Source: Bacillota bacterium
GTDB taxonomy: Bacteria; Bacillota; DSM-12270; Thermacetogeniales; Thermacetogeniaceae
Length of the DNA: 13,426 nucleotides
Reading direction: 5' to 3'
NCBI GenBank assembly: GCA_030627585.1
Contig: DAOURU010000008.1
Location: forward strand, 1-13,426
Shown here piece by piece: positions 6,624-13,260 of this stretch. Position 1 is the stretch's first letter, and every line of letters starts with the position of its first letter. The notes under the pieces are model-generated. The model saw only the letters and a list, made by a program, of their open reading frames with translations, was not told the origin of the DNA and did not search any database. The translations under genes and the position numbers were made by a program.

Positions 6624-6629
6624 AAACAA

Positions 6630-6705
6630 TGGTGGACGTGACGGGACTCGAACCCGTGACCTCCTGAATGCGAGTCAGGTGCTCTCCCAACTGAGCTACA
6701 CGCCC
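6630..6705 (-). tRNA. tRNA-Ala (anticodon CGC), CCA encoded
   Basis: The 76-base minus-strand sequence folds as a full cloverleaf. The acceptor GGGCGTG pairs with CACGTCC and includes the G3-U70 wobble that identifies alanine tRNAs. The D arm is GCTC/GAGC, the anticodon stem CCTGA/TCAGG with loop CTCGCAT (anticodon CGC), and the T arm ACGGG-TTCGAGT-CCCGT. The discriminator is A, followed by an encoded CCA. It reads GCG alanine codons. Confidence 0.97.
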
Positions 6706-6722
6706 ATCCAGCCTCCACATAA

Positions 6723-6751
6723 ATACTAATCTTTTAGATCGTTCCTGTCAA
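6723..6751 (-). promoter_or_regulatory. Promoter of tRNA-Ala
   Basis: On the minus strand a perfect -35 TTGACA (6746-6751) is followed after 17 bp by TAGTAT (6723-6728). The -10 ends 17 bases before the mature 5' end of the tRNA. The spacing and consensus -35 fit a strong housekeeping promoter. Confidence 0.72.
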
Positions 6752-6786
6752 GAATCTCAGCCTGTTTTTTCTGAAAAACCTGTTTT

Positions 6787-6960
6787 CTATTTATCATAAT
6801 AAACCCAACCCTGTTTGGAACCTTTATTCTTAGCGTAATATAAAGCCTGATCCGCATGCTCTAAAAAGTTCCCTAAAAATATTTAGACGGGCTCTTTTAG
6901 AATAGCCAGGGAGGGCGGAGATTCCAACGGAATTCTCCCCGCAAGAGAAGCTCAATGTTT
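6787..6960 (-). pseudogene. Remnant of a GGDEF (diguanylate cyclase) domain C-terminus
   Basis: On the minus strand the region from about 6960 down to 6890 reads LSFSCGENSVGISALPGYSK, matching the VSIGIS-type strand near the end of GGDEF domains. The frame then shifts by one base near 6886-6898, and the next frame reads NFLEHADQALYYAKNKGSKQ and GWVYYDK before TAG (6787-6789). That is the classic GGDEF end (ADxALYxAKxxG). The catalytic GGDEF/GGEEF loop and everything N-terminal are missing. So this is a truncated and frameshifted remnant of a c-di-GMP synthase, not a functional gene. Upstream on the same strand there is only a doubtful small gene. The family is clear from the ADQALYYAKNKG motif; the loss of function is directly visible. 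Confidence 0.8.
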
Positions 6961-6973
6961 CAGGCCGCCTGGA

Positions 6974-7165
6974 TTAAAGGGTGCTCTTCCTGCACTTTTT
7001 AACAGCCTCCCGTAAAGCGCATATCATATCTTTGGTTTTTTCCACCCAGAGCACCTTTTCTTCCGGAGTCATTTCGGCCAGCTCCTTCCAGTATCTTTCA
7101 TCCCGGGTAGCCGAACGGTAGGTGCCGACGGGAAAGGAATCATGCTCACTTTTTTTCAATTTCAT
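6974..7165 (-). CDS. Doubtful small hypothetical protein, about 63 aa
   Basis: I do not recognise a family. From ATG at 7163-7165 the frame gives 63 residues, rich in charged residues, with a probably helical middle: RDERYWKELAEMTPEEKVLW followed by VEKTKDMICALREAVKKCRK. That amphipathic pattern looks like genuine protein rather than random translation. A GAGGGG sits directly against this ATG, too close for a good ribosome site; the frame stays open upstream to 7240, so another start is possible. The gene stands in a region with a broken GGDEF remnant downstream and no clear gene upstream, so it may itself be a remnant. It shares reading frame with the first part of the GGDEF remnant but is separated from it by a TAA. 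Confidence 0.35.
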   Translation of the reverse strand: MKLKKSEHDSFPVGTYRSATRDERYWKELAEMTPEEKVLWVEKTKDMICALREAVKKCRKSTL

Positions 7166-7273
7166 CCCCTCGTTATCCCGGCTGCTGGCATGCTGCCATT
7201 TCGAGTATACCAGAAAATGTCTTTGAAAAGAAGATTGCAATTATCCCGTTGCCGTTAATTGACGAGTTCTATT

Positions 7274-7305
7274 CCCCGGGGGAGCTCCGCCGCGGCCCTC
7301 GGGGG
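7274..7305. other. G+C-rich imperfect hairpin
   Basis: CCCCGGGGG (7274-7282) can pair with CCTCGGGGG (7297-7305) across a 14-base loop that itself contains the palindrome CCGCGG. There are 8 pairs, one of them G-U, and one internal mismatch. No T run follows on either strand, so it is not a standard terminator. The rest of 7241-7378 has no gene that I can support. Confidence 0.4.
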
Positions 7306-7378
7306 TGAAGCAATATCTTCACGGATGGTTTAGAACCTGATCCGCCCGTGGGGTGTATTAGCGGTTGTTGAAAGAAAT

Positions 7379-7400
7379 AAAAAACCCCTTTAGCAAGGGG
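7379..7400 (-). terminator. Rho-independent terminator after glgA
   Basis: On the minus strand CCCCTT (7400-7395), loop GCTA and AAGGGG (7390-7385) are followed by six T (7384-7379). It lies 18 bp after the glgA stop and closes the galT-glgA unit. A T run on the other side (plus strand, after GGGGAAC) may let it work weakly in both directions. Confidence 0.85.
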
Positions 7401-7417
7401 AACTTTTTAATTTCTGT

Positions 7418-8890
7418 TTATCCTACCACGCGGTATAAGGTTGCGAGGTGTTTATGAATGGCTTTGTCATAGAGTTGGGCGTATTGCCCGGCAGAGCGCT
7501 CCCAAGAATAATCGGCTTTCATTCCGTTAACCATTAAGCGGCGCCATTGCTCAGGCTTTTCCAGATAAATGGTAAGGGCGCGTTTTATAGCTTCTAATAG
7601 CGCTTTTGGTTCATAAACTTTAAATGAAAAACCGTTTCCCTCTCCTTTTTTCTCATCGTAATCCTGAACAGTATCTACTAAACCACCAGTTGCCCGGACA
7701 ATTGGGATTGTGCCGTATCTTAAACTAATTAATTGGGCAAGCCCGCAGGGTTCAAAACGCGATGGCATCAAAAACATATCTACACCGGCATAAATTTTTT
7801 TTGCGAGTTCTGGATTAAAACCTAAATTAATTGCGGCCTGTTGGGGGTATTTTATTTTGAATTCCGCGAATAACTTTTGGTAAGAATCTGCCCCGCTTCC
7901 TAATAGAATAAACTGAATACCTGTATCCATGATTTCGCCAAAAATATTACCGATCAGGTCAAGCCCTTTTTGCTCCACAAGCCTTGTAACAATGCCGATG
8001 AGTGGCGTGTCTCCTACAGGCAGCCCCGTTTCTTTTTGGAGCGCGTATTTATTTTCCCGCTTTAAATCAATTGTTTCAATGTTGTAATTCTTATAAATAT
8101 AAGGGTCTGTTTCCGGATTAAATTCTTCATAATCAATTCCGTTTAAAATTCCATATAAATCCTGGGCTCTTTTCCGAAGAAGGCCGTCGAGGCGCTCTCC
8201 ATATTCGGAAGTTTGGATTTCGAGTGCATATTTTTTGCTTACTGTATTAATTATATCCGCATAAAGGAGTCCTGCTTTCATAAAGTTTATTTTTCCGTAA
8301 AATTCCAAGCGTTCCAGGGTAAAAAATTCATCCCCTAATCCTATAAGCTTTAATGTCTTCTTGTTGAAAACTCCCTGGTACTGCAGGTTATGAATTGTAA
8401 ATAAAGTGGCAATTCTCTGGTAAAAAGGGTCCTCAGCGTATTTTGTCTTTAAGAAAAGGGGAATCAAAGCGGTCTGCCAGTCATTGCAGTGAATCAAGTG
8501 AGGCTGAAAATCAATCCGGGGGAGCATTCCAAGCAAAGCCTTTGAAAAAAAATTATACCGTTCTGCTTCATCTGCAAAACCGTAGATTCCATCACGGTAG
8601 AAATATTTATAATTATCGATAAAATAGACAGGAACTTGATAATTTCTACCTTTAAGCTTTGTTTGTCTAAGGATTCCTGTTTCCAAATGGTGATCCATTT
8701 CGACAGGATAATCTGTCACATAATCCCCTTCTGCAATTTGCTTATATTTCGGTAAAACAATTCGAACATCGTGCCCTAACTCAGCTAACGCTTTAGGAAG
8801 AGAACCTGCAACATCTCCCAACCCTCCTGTTTTCGCATAAGGTGCTACTTCTGAGGAAGCAAATAAAATCTTTAATAATTTCCTGGGCAC
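7418..8890 (-). CDS. glgA: Glycogen synthase (ADP-glucose type, GT5)
   Basis: GlgA transfers glucose from ADP-glucose to the non-reducing end of an alpha-1,4-glucan. The 490-residue length is typical. The N-terminal Rossmann domain begins with KILFASSEVAPYAKTGGLGD, including the substrate-binding KTGGL at 20-24, followed by HCNDWQTALIP and TIHNLQYQGVF. The C-terminal GT domain has IVTRLVEQKGLDL (Arg303, Lys308), PSRFEPCGLAQLISLRYGT with Glu380, and the ATGGLVDTV loop. The start is GTG (8888-8890), sharing its G with the galT stop codon (TAGTG), so translation is probably coupled; GGAG lies about 9 bases upstream inside galT. No glgC, glgB or glgP is in the window. Its partner galT and a following terminator suggest a two-gene operon for sugar-nucleotide and storage-glucan metabolism. 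Confidence 0.97.
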   Translation of the reverse strand: MPRKLLKILFASSEVAPYAKTGGLGDVAGSLPKALAELGHDVRIVLPKYKQIAEGDYVTDYPVEMDHHLETGILRQTKLKGRNYQVPVYFIDNYKYFYRDGIYGFADEAERYNFFSKALLGMLPRIDFQPHLIHCNDWQTALIPLFLKTKYAEDPFYQRIATLFTIHNLQYQGVFNKKTLKLIGLGDEFFTLERLEFYGKINFMKAGLLYADIINTVSKKYALEIQTSEYGERLDGLLRKRAQDLYGILNGIDYEEFNPETDPYIYKNYNIETIDLKRENKYALQKETGLPVGDTPLIGIVTRLVEQKGLDLIGNIFGEIMDTGIQFILLGSGADSYQKLFAEFKIKYPQQAAINLGFNPELAKKIYAGVDMFLMPSRFEPCGLAQLISLRYGTIPIVRATGGLVDTVQDYDEKKGEGNGFSFKVYEPKALLEAIKRALTIYLEKPEQWRRLMVNGMKADYSWERSAGQYAQLYDKAIHKHLATLYRVVG

Positions 8891-9930
8891 TAAAGTTTCT
8901 CTCCTTTCTTTAAGTTTTTTAATCGGTGTTTTGTTTCTTTTAAGTACTTTGCTGCTGTCTCAGGAGAGGTAGGGTTAATGTAAATTCCAGTTCCCCACTC
9001 AAAACCGGCAACGGTTGTAAGGCGGGGAAAAATTTCTAAATGCCAATGATAATAAGGAGCTTCAGTATAACCAGCCGGAGCTGTATGAAGCATGAGATTA
9101 TAGGGGGGGTGGTTTAGCGAGGAGACAATCTTTTGCATCGTTTCTTTAACAATTATACTCAACTGGTTTAATAAAGATTCATCAAGGAGCGAAAAGCTCG
9201 CCTGGTGCTGCTTGGGAAGAATCCAGGTTTCAAAAGGGAAACGGGATGCAAAGGGGCAATAGGCAATGAAACCCTCGTTCTCCGCAACAACCCTTTCGTT
9301 TTTTTTTGATTCTTGTTGATTCATTTCACAGTAAAGGCAGCCCCCCTTTTCTTTAAAAAAATGTTGGGCTCCCTTCAGTTCTGCTTCAATTACATCAGGA
9401 ATTAGGGGTGTCGCGATTAACTGGCTGTGAGGGTGCTCTAAAGAAGCGCCTGCCACCGCCCCCGAATTTTTAAAAATTTGGACATATTTGATTGCATCCT
9501 CTTTCATTAGTGAATTATGGCGCTCTCGCCACGCGCGAAAAACTTCTTGAAGTTGATGAATGGGGTGTTGTTCCAAAGAGGCATCGTGTTCAGGAGATTC
9601 GATAATTACTTCATGAGCACCGATGCCGGTCATTATCTGAAAAAAGCTTTCTTCAAAGGGGTTGAGCAGGTCTTGGCATCCATTTTTTTTGAGGGCTGGA
9701 AATTTGTTCGGTACTACCCGGATCCACCAGCCGCGTTCGTTTGGTTTCGTTTCGGGTTCCCGGAAGGCCATTATTTCGGGCGGCGTTTTATCTTCGTTGC
9801 CCGCGCAAAAAGGACAAGTACCCCTTTTGCACTCATCCTGCTTTATGTTGAAGTCTATGGGCCTTTTACTGCGTTCGGTGGCAATAATAACCCACTTTTT
9901 CGTAACAGGCTCCTGTCTTAATTCAGGCAT
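8890..9930 (-). CDS. galT: GalT-family hexose-1-phosphate nucleotidylyltransferase
   Basis: Members of this HIT-superfamily enzyme group swap UMP (or in some relatives handle ADP-glucose) between a sugar 1-phosphate and a nucleotide sugar through a uridylyl-histidine intermediate. The 346-residue protein shows CPFC (Cys39, Cys42), His115 and EHPHSQ (His166 and His168). By comparison with E. coli GalT, His168 is the nucleophile, and Cys39, Cys42, His115 and His166 are zinc ligands. A second half-domain has CLYCE (198-202) and HWHLE (295-299). The active-site motif is HPHSQ rather than HPHGQ of E. coli GalT, so a somewhat different sugar is possible; the gene overlaps glgA by one base, and no galK or galE is nearby. 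ATG at 9928-9930 has AGGAGG 13 bases upstream, an unusually long spacing through an A-rich stretch. Confidence 0.88.
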   Translation of the reverse strand: MPELRQEPVTKKWVIIATERSKRPIDFNIKQDECKRGTCPFCAGNEDKTPPEIMAFREPETKPNERGWWIRVVPNKFPALKKNGCQDLLNPFEESFFQIMTGIGAHEVIIESPEHDASLEQHPIHQLQEVFRAWRERHNSLMKEDAIKYVQIFKNSGAVAGASLEHPHSQLIATPLIPDVIEAELKGAQHFFKEKGGCLYCEMNQQESKKNERVVAENEGFIAYCPFASRFPFETWILPKQHQASFSLLDESLLNQLSIIVKETMQKIVSSLNHPPYNLMLHTAPAGYTEAPYYHWHLEIFPRLTTVAGFEWGTGIYINPTSPETAAKYLKETKHRLKNLKKGEKL

Positions 9931-10017
9931 TTTTTTTATTTTTCCTCCTGTTTCCGCAAAAAGTTTCCTTTTCAGTTTTCTCTCCCGGAATCTGTTTTAT
10001 GCAGGGAATTCTTAAAA

Positions 10018-10182
10018 TTAAAAAACCTTCTTCTTCTTGAGGCGGCTCAAAACACTTCTTGCCATTTGCCTGATTACACTTTCGGGCACTTTGCGGGAGC
10101 GTGAATTAATGTGAATAAAATTTTTTTTTATGGTTAAACTGATTAAAGGAAGGTCTCTCGTTCCTGTTAAGTAACCGGTCAT
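10018..10182 (-). pseudogene. Short frame, 54 aa, possible remnant of a P-loop kinase C-terminus
   Basis: On the minus strand an ATG (10180-10182) opens a 54-codon frame to TAA (10018-10020). The end reads FIHINSRSRKVPESVIRQMA and then RSVLSRLKKKKVF. The pattern RxRxVPExVIxxM resembles the C-terminal part of AAA_33-type P-loop kinases, but no Walker motif or other part of such a gene is present. There is no good ribosome site before the ATG, and the start codon lies in the stem-loop of the structured element described next. So it is either a decayed gene end or a very small protein of unknown role. The kinase resemblance is from memory of the family pattern and is weak. Confidence 0.3.
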
Positions 10183-10227
10183 TACTTAAATAGCCTGACC
10201 AGCGAAGAAAGCGAGATGACCTTCCTT
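10146..10227. other. Structured palindromic element, possible pseudoknotted RNA or mobile-element remnant
   Basis: AAGGAAGGTC-TCTCG (10146-10160) pairs with CGAGA-T-GACCTTCCTT (10212-10227): 15 pairs with a single bulged base. Inside it, TTAAGTAA (10167-10174) and TTACTTAA (10182-10189) form a perfect 8-bp hairpin with a 7-base loop CCGGTCA. Loop bases GGTCA (10177-10181) are complementary to TGACC (10196-10200), so a pseudoknot could form. I do not recognise a known riboswitch. It lies between mgtC and galT in a 361-base stretch without a firm gene. It could be a structured RNA on either strand, a regulator of the galT-glgA unit, or a small palindromic mobile-element relic. Confidence 0.55.
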
Positions 10228-10291
10228 ATAATTCCCCTTCACGAGAACTTTTTTAAAACCACAGGAAGAACCTCTCTTTAACCCCGGGAAT

Positions 10292-10783
10292 TTATTTTGA
10301 AGCGTGATTTTTCTCCTCCTTTTCCTCCTTTGGATTTTCTTCAGGATAATAAAGCAATCCAAGACGACAGAGAATAGGGGAACTGTACAGGGCCAGGAAA
10401 ATACAAAGAACGCTTATCAGGGTTAAAAAATAAAGACCGAGACCGATCGCCATTCCCAAGCCTGCTGTAGTCCACAGGTTGGCTGCAGTTGTTAATCCTC
10501 TGATATTTCCGCGATCTTTCCAAATAACTCCAGCACCGAGAAAACCAATTCCAGTAACTATTTGTGCTGCAACCCGTCCGGGATCCGTCTGAAAACCGCT
10601 TATATGTGGAAGGCTTTGAAGTCCGTATGCGCTTATGATCATAAACAGAGTAGAGCCAATACAAACTAAGGAGTAGGTCCGAATACCAGCGGGTTTTTGT
10701 TGTTTTGTTCGCTCATAACCGATTATGAGTCCTATCAGGAGGGATATTACCATTCTGATTATAATTTCCTGATAAGAAAGCAA
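10292..10783 (-). CDS. MgtC/SapB family membrane protein
   Basis: This 163-residue inner membrane protein carries the full MgtC signature: LIGLIIGYERTKQQKPAGIR near 16-35, SLVCIGSTLFMIIS, then TDPGRVAAQIVTGIGFLGAG (66-85) followed by VIWKDRGNIRGLTTAANLWT and TTAGLGMAIGLG. About five membrane segments are followed by a short charged tail (NPKEEKEEKNHASK). MgtC proteins are linked to growth at low magnesium and, in pathogens, to survival in macrophages through effects on the F-type ATPase and phosphate uptake; in soil or anaerobic Firmicutes their role is less clear. TTG (10781-10783) was taken as start because a strong AGGAGGGGGG lies just upstream. It has its own promoter with a TTAAC repeat array. 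It is not tightly linked to another gene downstream. Confidence 0.9.
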   Translation of the reverse strand: MLSYQEIIIRMVISLLIGLIIGYERTKQQKPAGIRTYSLVCIGSTLFMIISAYGLQSLPHISGFQTDPGRVAAQIVTGIGFLGAGVIWKDRGNIRGLTTAANLWTTAGLGMAIGLGLYFLTLISVLCIFLALYSSPILCRLGLLYYPEENPKEEKEEKNHASK

Positions 10784-10805
10784 CTTTCCCCCCTCCTCTC
10801 CAGAT

Positions 10806-10849
10806 TTAACCTTAACGGGAATTTAACATTACTTTAACTCAAACTTAAC
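10806..10849 (+). promoter_or_regulatory. TTAAC repeat array, Pho-box-like operator of the mgtC-like gene
   Basis: Five TTAAC units stand on the plus strand at 10806, 10812, 10823, 10834 and 10845. The last four start exactly 11 bp apart, about one DNA turn, so they face one side of the helix. The known Bacillus PhoP box is a set of TTAACA-like hexamers with 11-bp periodicity, and this array fits that pattern. It overlaps and lies downstream of the probable -10 of the mgtC-like gene, in the reverse orientation to it, which would suit repression. The regulator's identity is inference. Confidence 0.6.
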
Positions 10850-10870
10850 ATAAATAAATTTTTCTGTCAA
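10842..10870 (-). promoter_or_regulatory. Probable promoter of the mgtC-like gene
   Basis: On the minus strand a perfect TTGACA (10865-10870) is followed after 17 bp by TAAGTT (10842-10847), a weak -10. It lies just past the terminator of the VWA gene and about 60 bp upstream of the TTG start. The -10 overlaps one unit of the TTAAC array. Confidence 0.5.
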
Positions 10871-10873
10871 TTG

Positions 10874-10901
10874 AAAAAAAGCTACTATTGTTTAGGTAGC
10901 T
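10874..10901 (-). terminator. Rho-independent terminator after the VWA gene
   Basis: On the minus strand AGCTAC (10901-10896), a 10-base loop and GTAGCT (10885-10880) are followed by T's (10880-10874). It lies 30 bp after the VWA stop and ends the guaB-AAA-VWA transcription unit before mgtC. Confidence 0.8.
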
Positions 10902-10931
10902 CGAAGGTAGAGTGCATAATTTTGAAACTTC

Positions 10932-12344
10932 TTACAAGATTGCTTCAATAACCTCTTCAAGTTGTTTCAGGTTTCGGCATTCAAATATCTGCCGGCAATA
11001 AGGAGCGTAAATTCTCATAATACTATCCTCTGTATCCCAGCAATTTTGTGGTTGGGGATTAAACCACAGGACTTTTCTCACTTGATCCGCAATTTTTTGT
11101 AAATATTCCTTTTCATCCGGTCGCCAGTTATTTCTTGCGTCACCCAATATGATGATCGTGCTTTTAGAAGAAACTCCAGCTAAATATTTATTTGTAAAGA
11201 TTGTGAATACCTTGCCGAAGTCAGAAAAACCCGAATAAGAAAAATAGGCTTTGGAAAAAGCTTCTTGAAGGGCCTCTTCGATATCCCTCTTGAGAAAATA
11301 CTCTGTAACCTCATCGATCCTATCTACAAAAAGAAAAGAACGCACCGCCCGAAATCTATTTTGGATGGTATAAACAAGCTGCAGCATAAACTCACTAAAG
11401 ACTGCCACTGAACCTGAAACGTCGCATAAAAGAACAAGCTCCGGCTTGCTGATGACTTTCCTCCGGTACTTTAAACGGATTGGCGTTCCACCTGTGAGGA
11501 GGGCCTGCCTTACCGTTCTTCGCAAGTCAATTTCTCCCCGCTTCGATCTTCGGTAACGTCGGGCATATTTTGAAGCTAATTTACGTGCAAGCCTTGTAAT
11601 CCGCTTGCGAATTTCATCAACTTCAACTTGATTTAACCTGTAAAATTCCTTTTCCCTCAAGTTTGCAAAAATCGCAATCTCTTCTAGGGCATCTTGGCCA
11701 AAATTTTGGACAAAGAATGCCTCTAATAGTTCTTTAATTTTATTTTCAAGGTAAGTAAGGCAGTCTAACCACTTGGTGTAAGTGACATCACTGATTTTTT
11801 CTTTTTCTTTAATGCGCTCTAATCGGTTAACCCCTTCGTACCAGCCTATAGCAACTTTGGCCTGCTCAATAATTATATCTAATTGCGCGAGTTGATCTCG
11901 GCTGAGTTTTCCCAGGCTTTTTACGGCTAATTCGGCAAGGGCACGGAGTAGAGGATAGTTATTCTCGCGAACTGCTTTTACCAGCAAAAGAGCGGGAGAG
12001 GCACCCCCTCCCCTTCCCCTTCCTGTTCCCTCCGCATTTTGAACTAATTCCACATTAACCTGGAGATTGTCCTTTACCTCTGGATCTCCTAGATCTCTAA
12101 AATTTTCATGCTCGTTTCTTTCAGGTTTGTCCGGTAAAGATAAAAAAAAGAGCCGAAAAAGTTTATTAAATAGGTACTTATCAGCTTGTTCCTTGACCAA
12201 AGTACAGCACAAGGCATGATAAAAATCTTCCCGGTTAAACCCTACCTCAGCCGTGGCTTTCAGTGCATCCGTAACTTGCGAAAAAGAAATATCCACCCCG
12301 CCCTTACGCAAAAGCCTGCAAAATTTCAAAATTTTCTCTTCCAT
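10932..12344 (-). CDS. CoxE-like von Willebrand factor A (VWA) domain protein
   Basis: This 470-residue cytoplasmic protein has a C-terminal VWA domain (about 300-470). The metal-binding MIDAS motif is intact as DVSGS (Asp308, Ser310, Ser312) in PELVLLCDVSGSVAVFSEFM, with FSYSGFSDFG (Asp375) and ILGDARNN (Asp402) as further candidate contributors. The N-terminal part is helical and charged, with a low-complexity glycine/arginine stretch at about 106-114 (GTGRGRGGG) and a very basic region near 255-275 (RKLASKYARRYRRSKRG). The layout and the partner AAA+ gene match CoxE-type proteins, which work with CoxD-type ATPases to insert or mature metal centres, as shown for CO dehydrogenase in other bacteria. 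The client here is unknown. It starts 23 bp after the AAA+ gene; the ribosome site (AAAGGA) is about 13 bases upstream, rather far. A terminator follows. Confidence 0.87.
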   Translation of the reverse strand: MEEKILKFCRLLRKGGVDISFSQVTDALKATAEVGFNREDFYHALCCTLVKEQADKYLFNKLFRLFFLSLPDKPERNEHENFRDLGDPEVKDNLQVNVELVQNAEGTGRGRGGGASPALLLVKAVRENNYPLLRALAELAVKSLGKLSRDQLAQLDIIIEQAKVAIGWYEGVNRLERIKEKEKISDVTYTKWLDCLTYLENKIKELLEAFFVQNFGQDALEEIAIFANLREKEFYRLNQVEVDEIRKRITRLARKLASKYARRYRRSKRGEIDLRRTVRQALLTGGTPIRLKYRRKVISKPELVLLCDVSGSVAVFSEFMLQLVYTIQNRFRAVRSFLFVDRIDEVTEYFLKRDIEEALQEAFSKAYFSYSGFSDFGKVFTIFTNKYLAGVSSKSTIIILGDARNNWRPDEKEYLQKIADQVRKVLWFNPQPQNCWDTEDSIMRIYAPYCRQIFECRNLKQLEEVIEAIL

Positions 12345-12367
12345 AATAAATACATTTTCCTTTGTAA

Positions 12368-13237
12368 TTAATGTTCTGGAATAAAAGAAGAGACTTTTGG
12401 CGAGATTTTTTCAATATCGCTCTGGTACTTTAAAAGAATACTTATAGTATTTCGAATAATTTCTTCATCTATAAAGTTTATGCCTAAACTTAAGAGGGCT
12501 TGAGCCCAATCAATTGTTTCGGCAATACTGGGGGCCTTTTTTAATTTTTGTTTTCTGATTGTTTGAGCAAAACGAACAAGTTGTTGGGCAAGGGCCTGCT
12601 TGATACCTGGTACTTTCAAGTAAATAATATCAAGTTCTCGTTCATAGGCTGGGTAGTCAAGGTATAAATGGATACACCTTCTCTTCAAGGCGTCACCAAA
12701 TTCACGGAAATTATTGCTGGTAAGAATGACGATTGGGATGTGAGTAGCTTTGACAGTACCTAATTCGGGAATTGTTACTTGGTAATCGGAGAGGATCTCT
12801 AATAGAAAACTCTCGAACTCTTCGTCGCTTTTATCCACTTCGTCAATTAGCAAAACAACCGGTTCTTCTGCCAGCAAGGCCTCTAAAAGCGGTCGAGTTA
12901 AAAGAAATTCAGGAGTAAAAATATTTTGTTTGGCTTCCTCCCAAGTTTTGCTTTCTATTTGATCAGTATGAAGCCGCAAAAGCTGTTTTTGATAATTCCA
13001 TTCATATAAAGCCTTAGCTTCATCCAAGCCTTCGTAACACTGGAGACGAATCAACCGGCTCTTTGTTGCAGCAGCTAAAACTTTTGCCAACTCAGTTTTA
13101 CCGACTCCTGCAGGACCTTCCACCAAAAGAGGCTTTTGAAGTTTCAGAGCAAGGTAAACAATTGTTGCAACATTCCGGTCTGTAATGTATTCACATTCGG
13201 CCAGTCTTTGCTGGAGTTCCTCAATAGATGAAAACAT
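12368..13237 (-). CDS. MoxR/CoxD-like AAA+ ATPase
   Basis: A 289-residue AAA+ ATPase of the MoxR class. In this numbering Walker A is GPAGVGKT (41-48), Walker B is LLIDEVDK (129-136), sensor 1 is in ILTSNN, and the arginine-finger region is ALKRRCIHLYLDYP. The stretch RLQCYEGLDEAKALYEWNYQ (64-83) is typical of the CoxD branch, whose members act as chaperones for metalloenzyme assembly with a VWA partner. The following gene is exactly such a partner. ATG (13235-13237) was chosen because AGGAG lies 10 bases upstream; an earlier in-frame TTG at 13255 would place that site inside the gene. It follows guaB by 23 bp on the same strand, so cotranscription with guaB is likely. No CO dehydrogenase gene is visible. 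Confidence 0.92.
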   Translation of the reverse strand: MFSSIEELQQRLAECEYITDRNVATIVYLALKLQKPLLVEGPAGVGKTELAKVLAAATKSRLIRLQCYEGLDEAKALYEWNYQKQLLRLHTDQIESKTWEEAKQNIFTPEFLLTRPLLEALLAEEPVVLLIDEVDKSDEEFESFLLEILSDYQVTIPELGTVKATHIPIVILTSNNFREFGDALKRRCIHLYLDYPAYERELDIIYLKVPGIKQALAQQLVRFAQTIRKQKLKKAPSIAETIDWAQALLSLGINFIDEEIIRNTISILLKYQSDIEKISPKVSSFIPEH

Positions 13238-13247
13238 GATACGGTCA

Positions 13248-13252
13248 CTCCT
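13248..13252 (-). promoter_or_regulatory. Ribosome binding site deciding the AAA+ start
   Basis: On the minus strand AGGAG lies 10 bases before ATG at 13237 and just after the guaB stop. It overlaps codons that would belong to the gene if the TTG at 13255 were used, so it favours the ATG. Confidence 0.65.
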
Positions 13253-13260
13253 CAAGTTAC

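Noticed and set aside
6630..7378. tRNA-Ala as an attachment site for an integrated element.
   Set aside because: The 3' end of the tRNA is not repeated in the window, there is no integrase, and the remnants lie on the 5' side of the tRNA.
9517..10015. Two long plus-strand frames opposite galT.
   Set aside because: They are antisense to a gene with clear active-site motifs, have no ribosome sites, and show no family resemblance.
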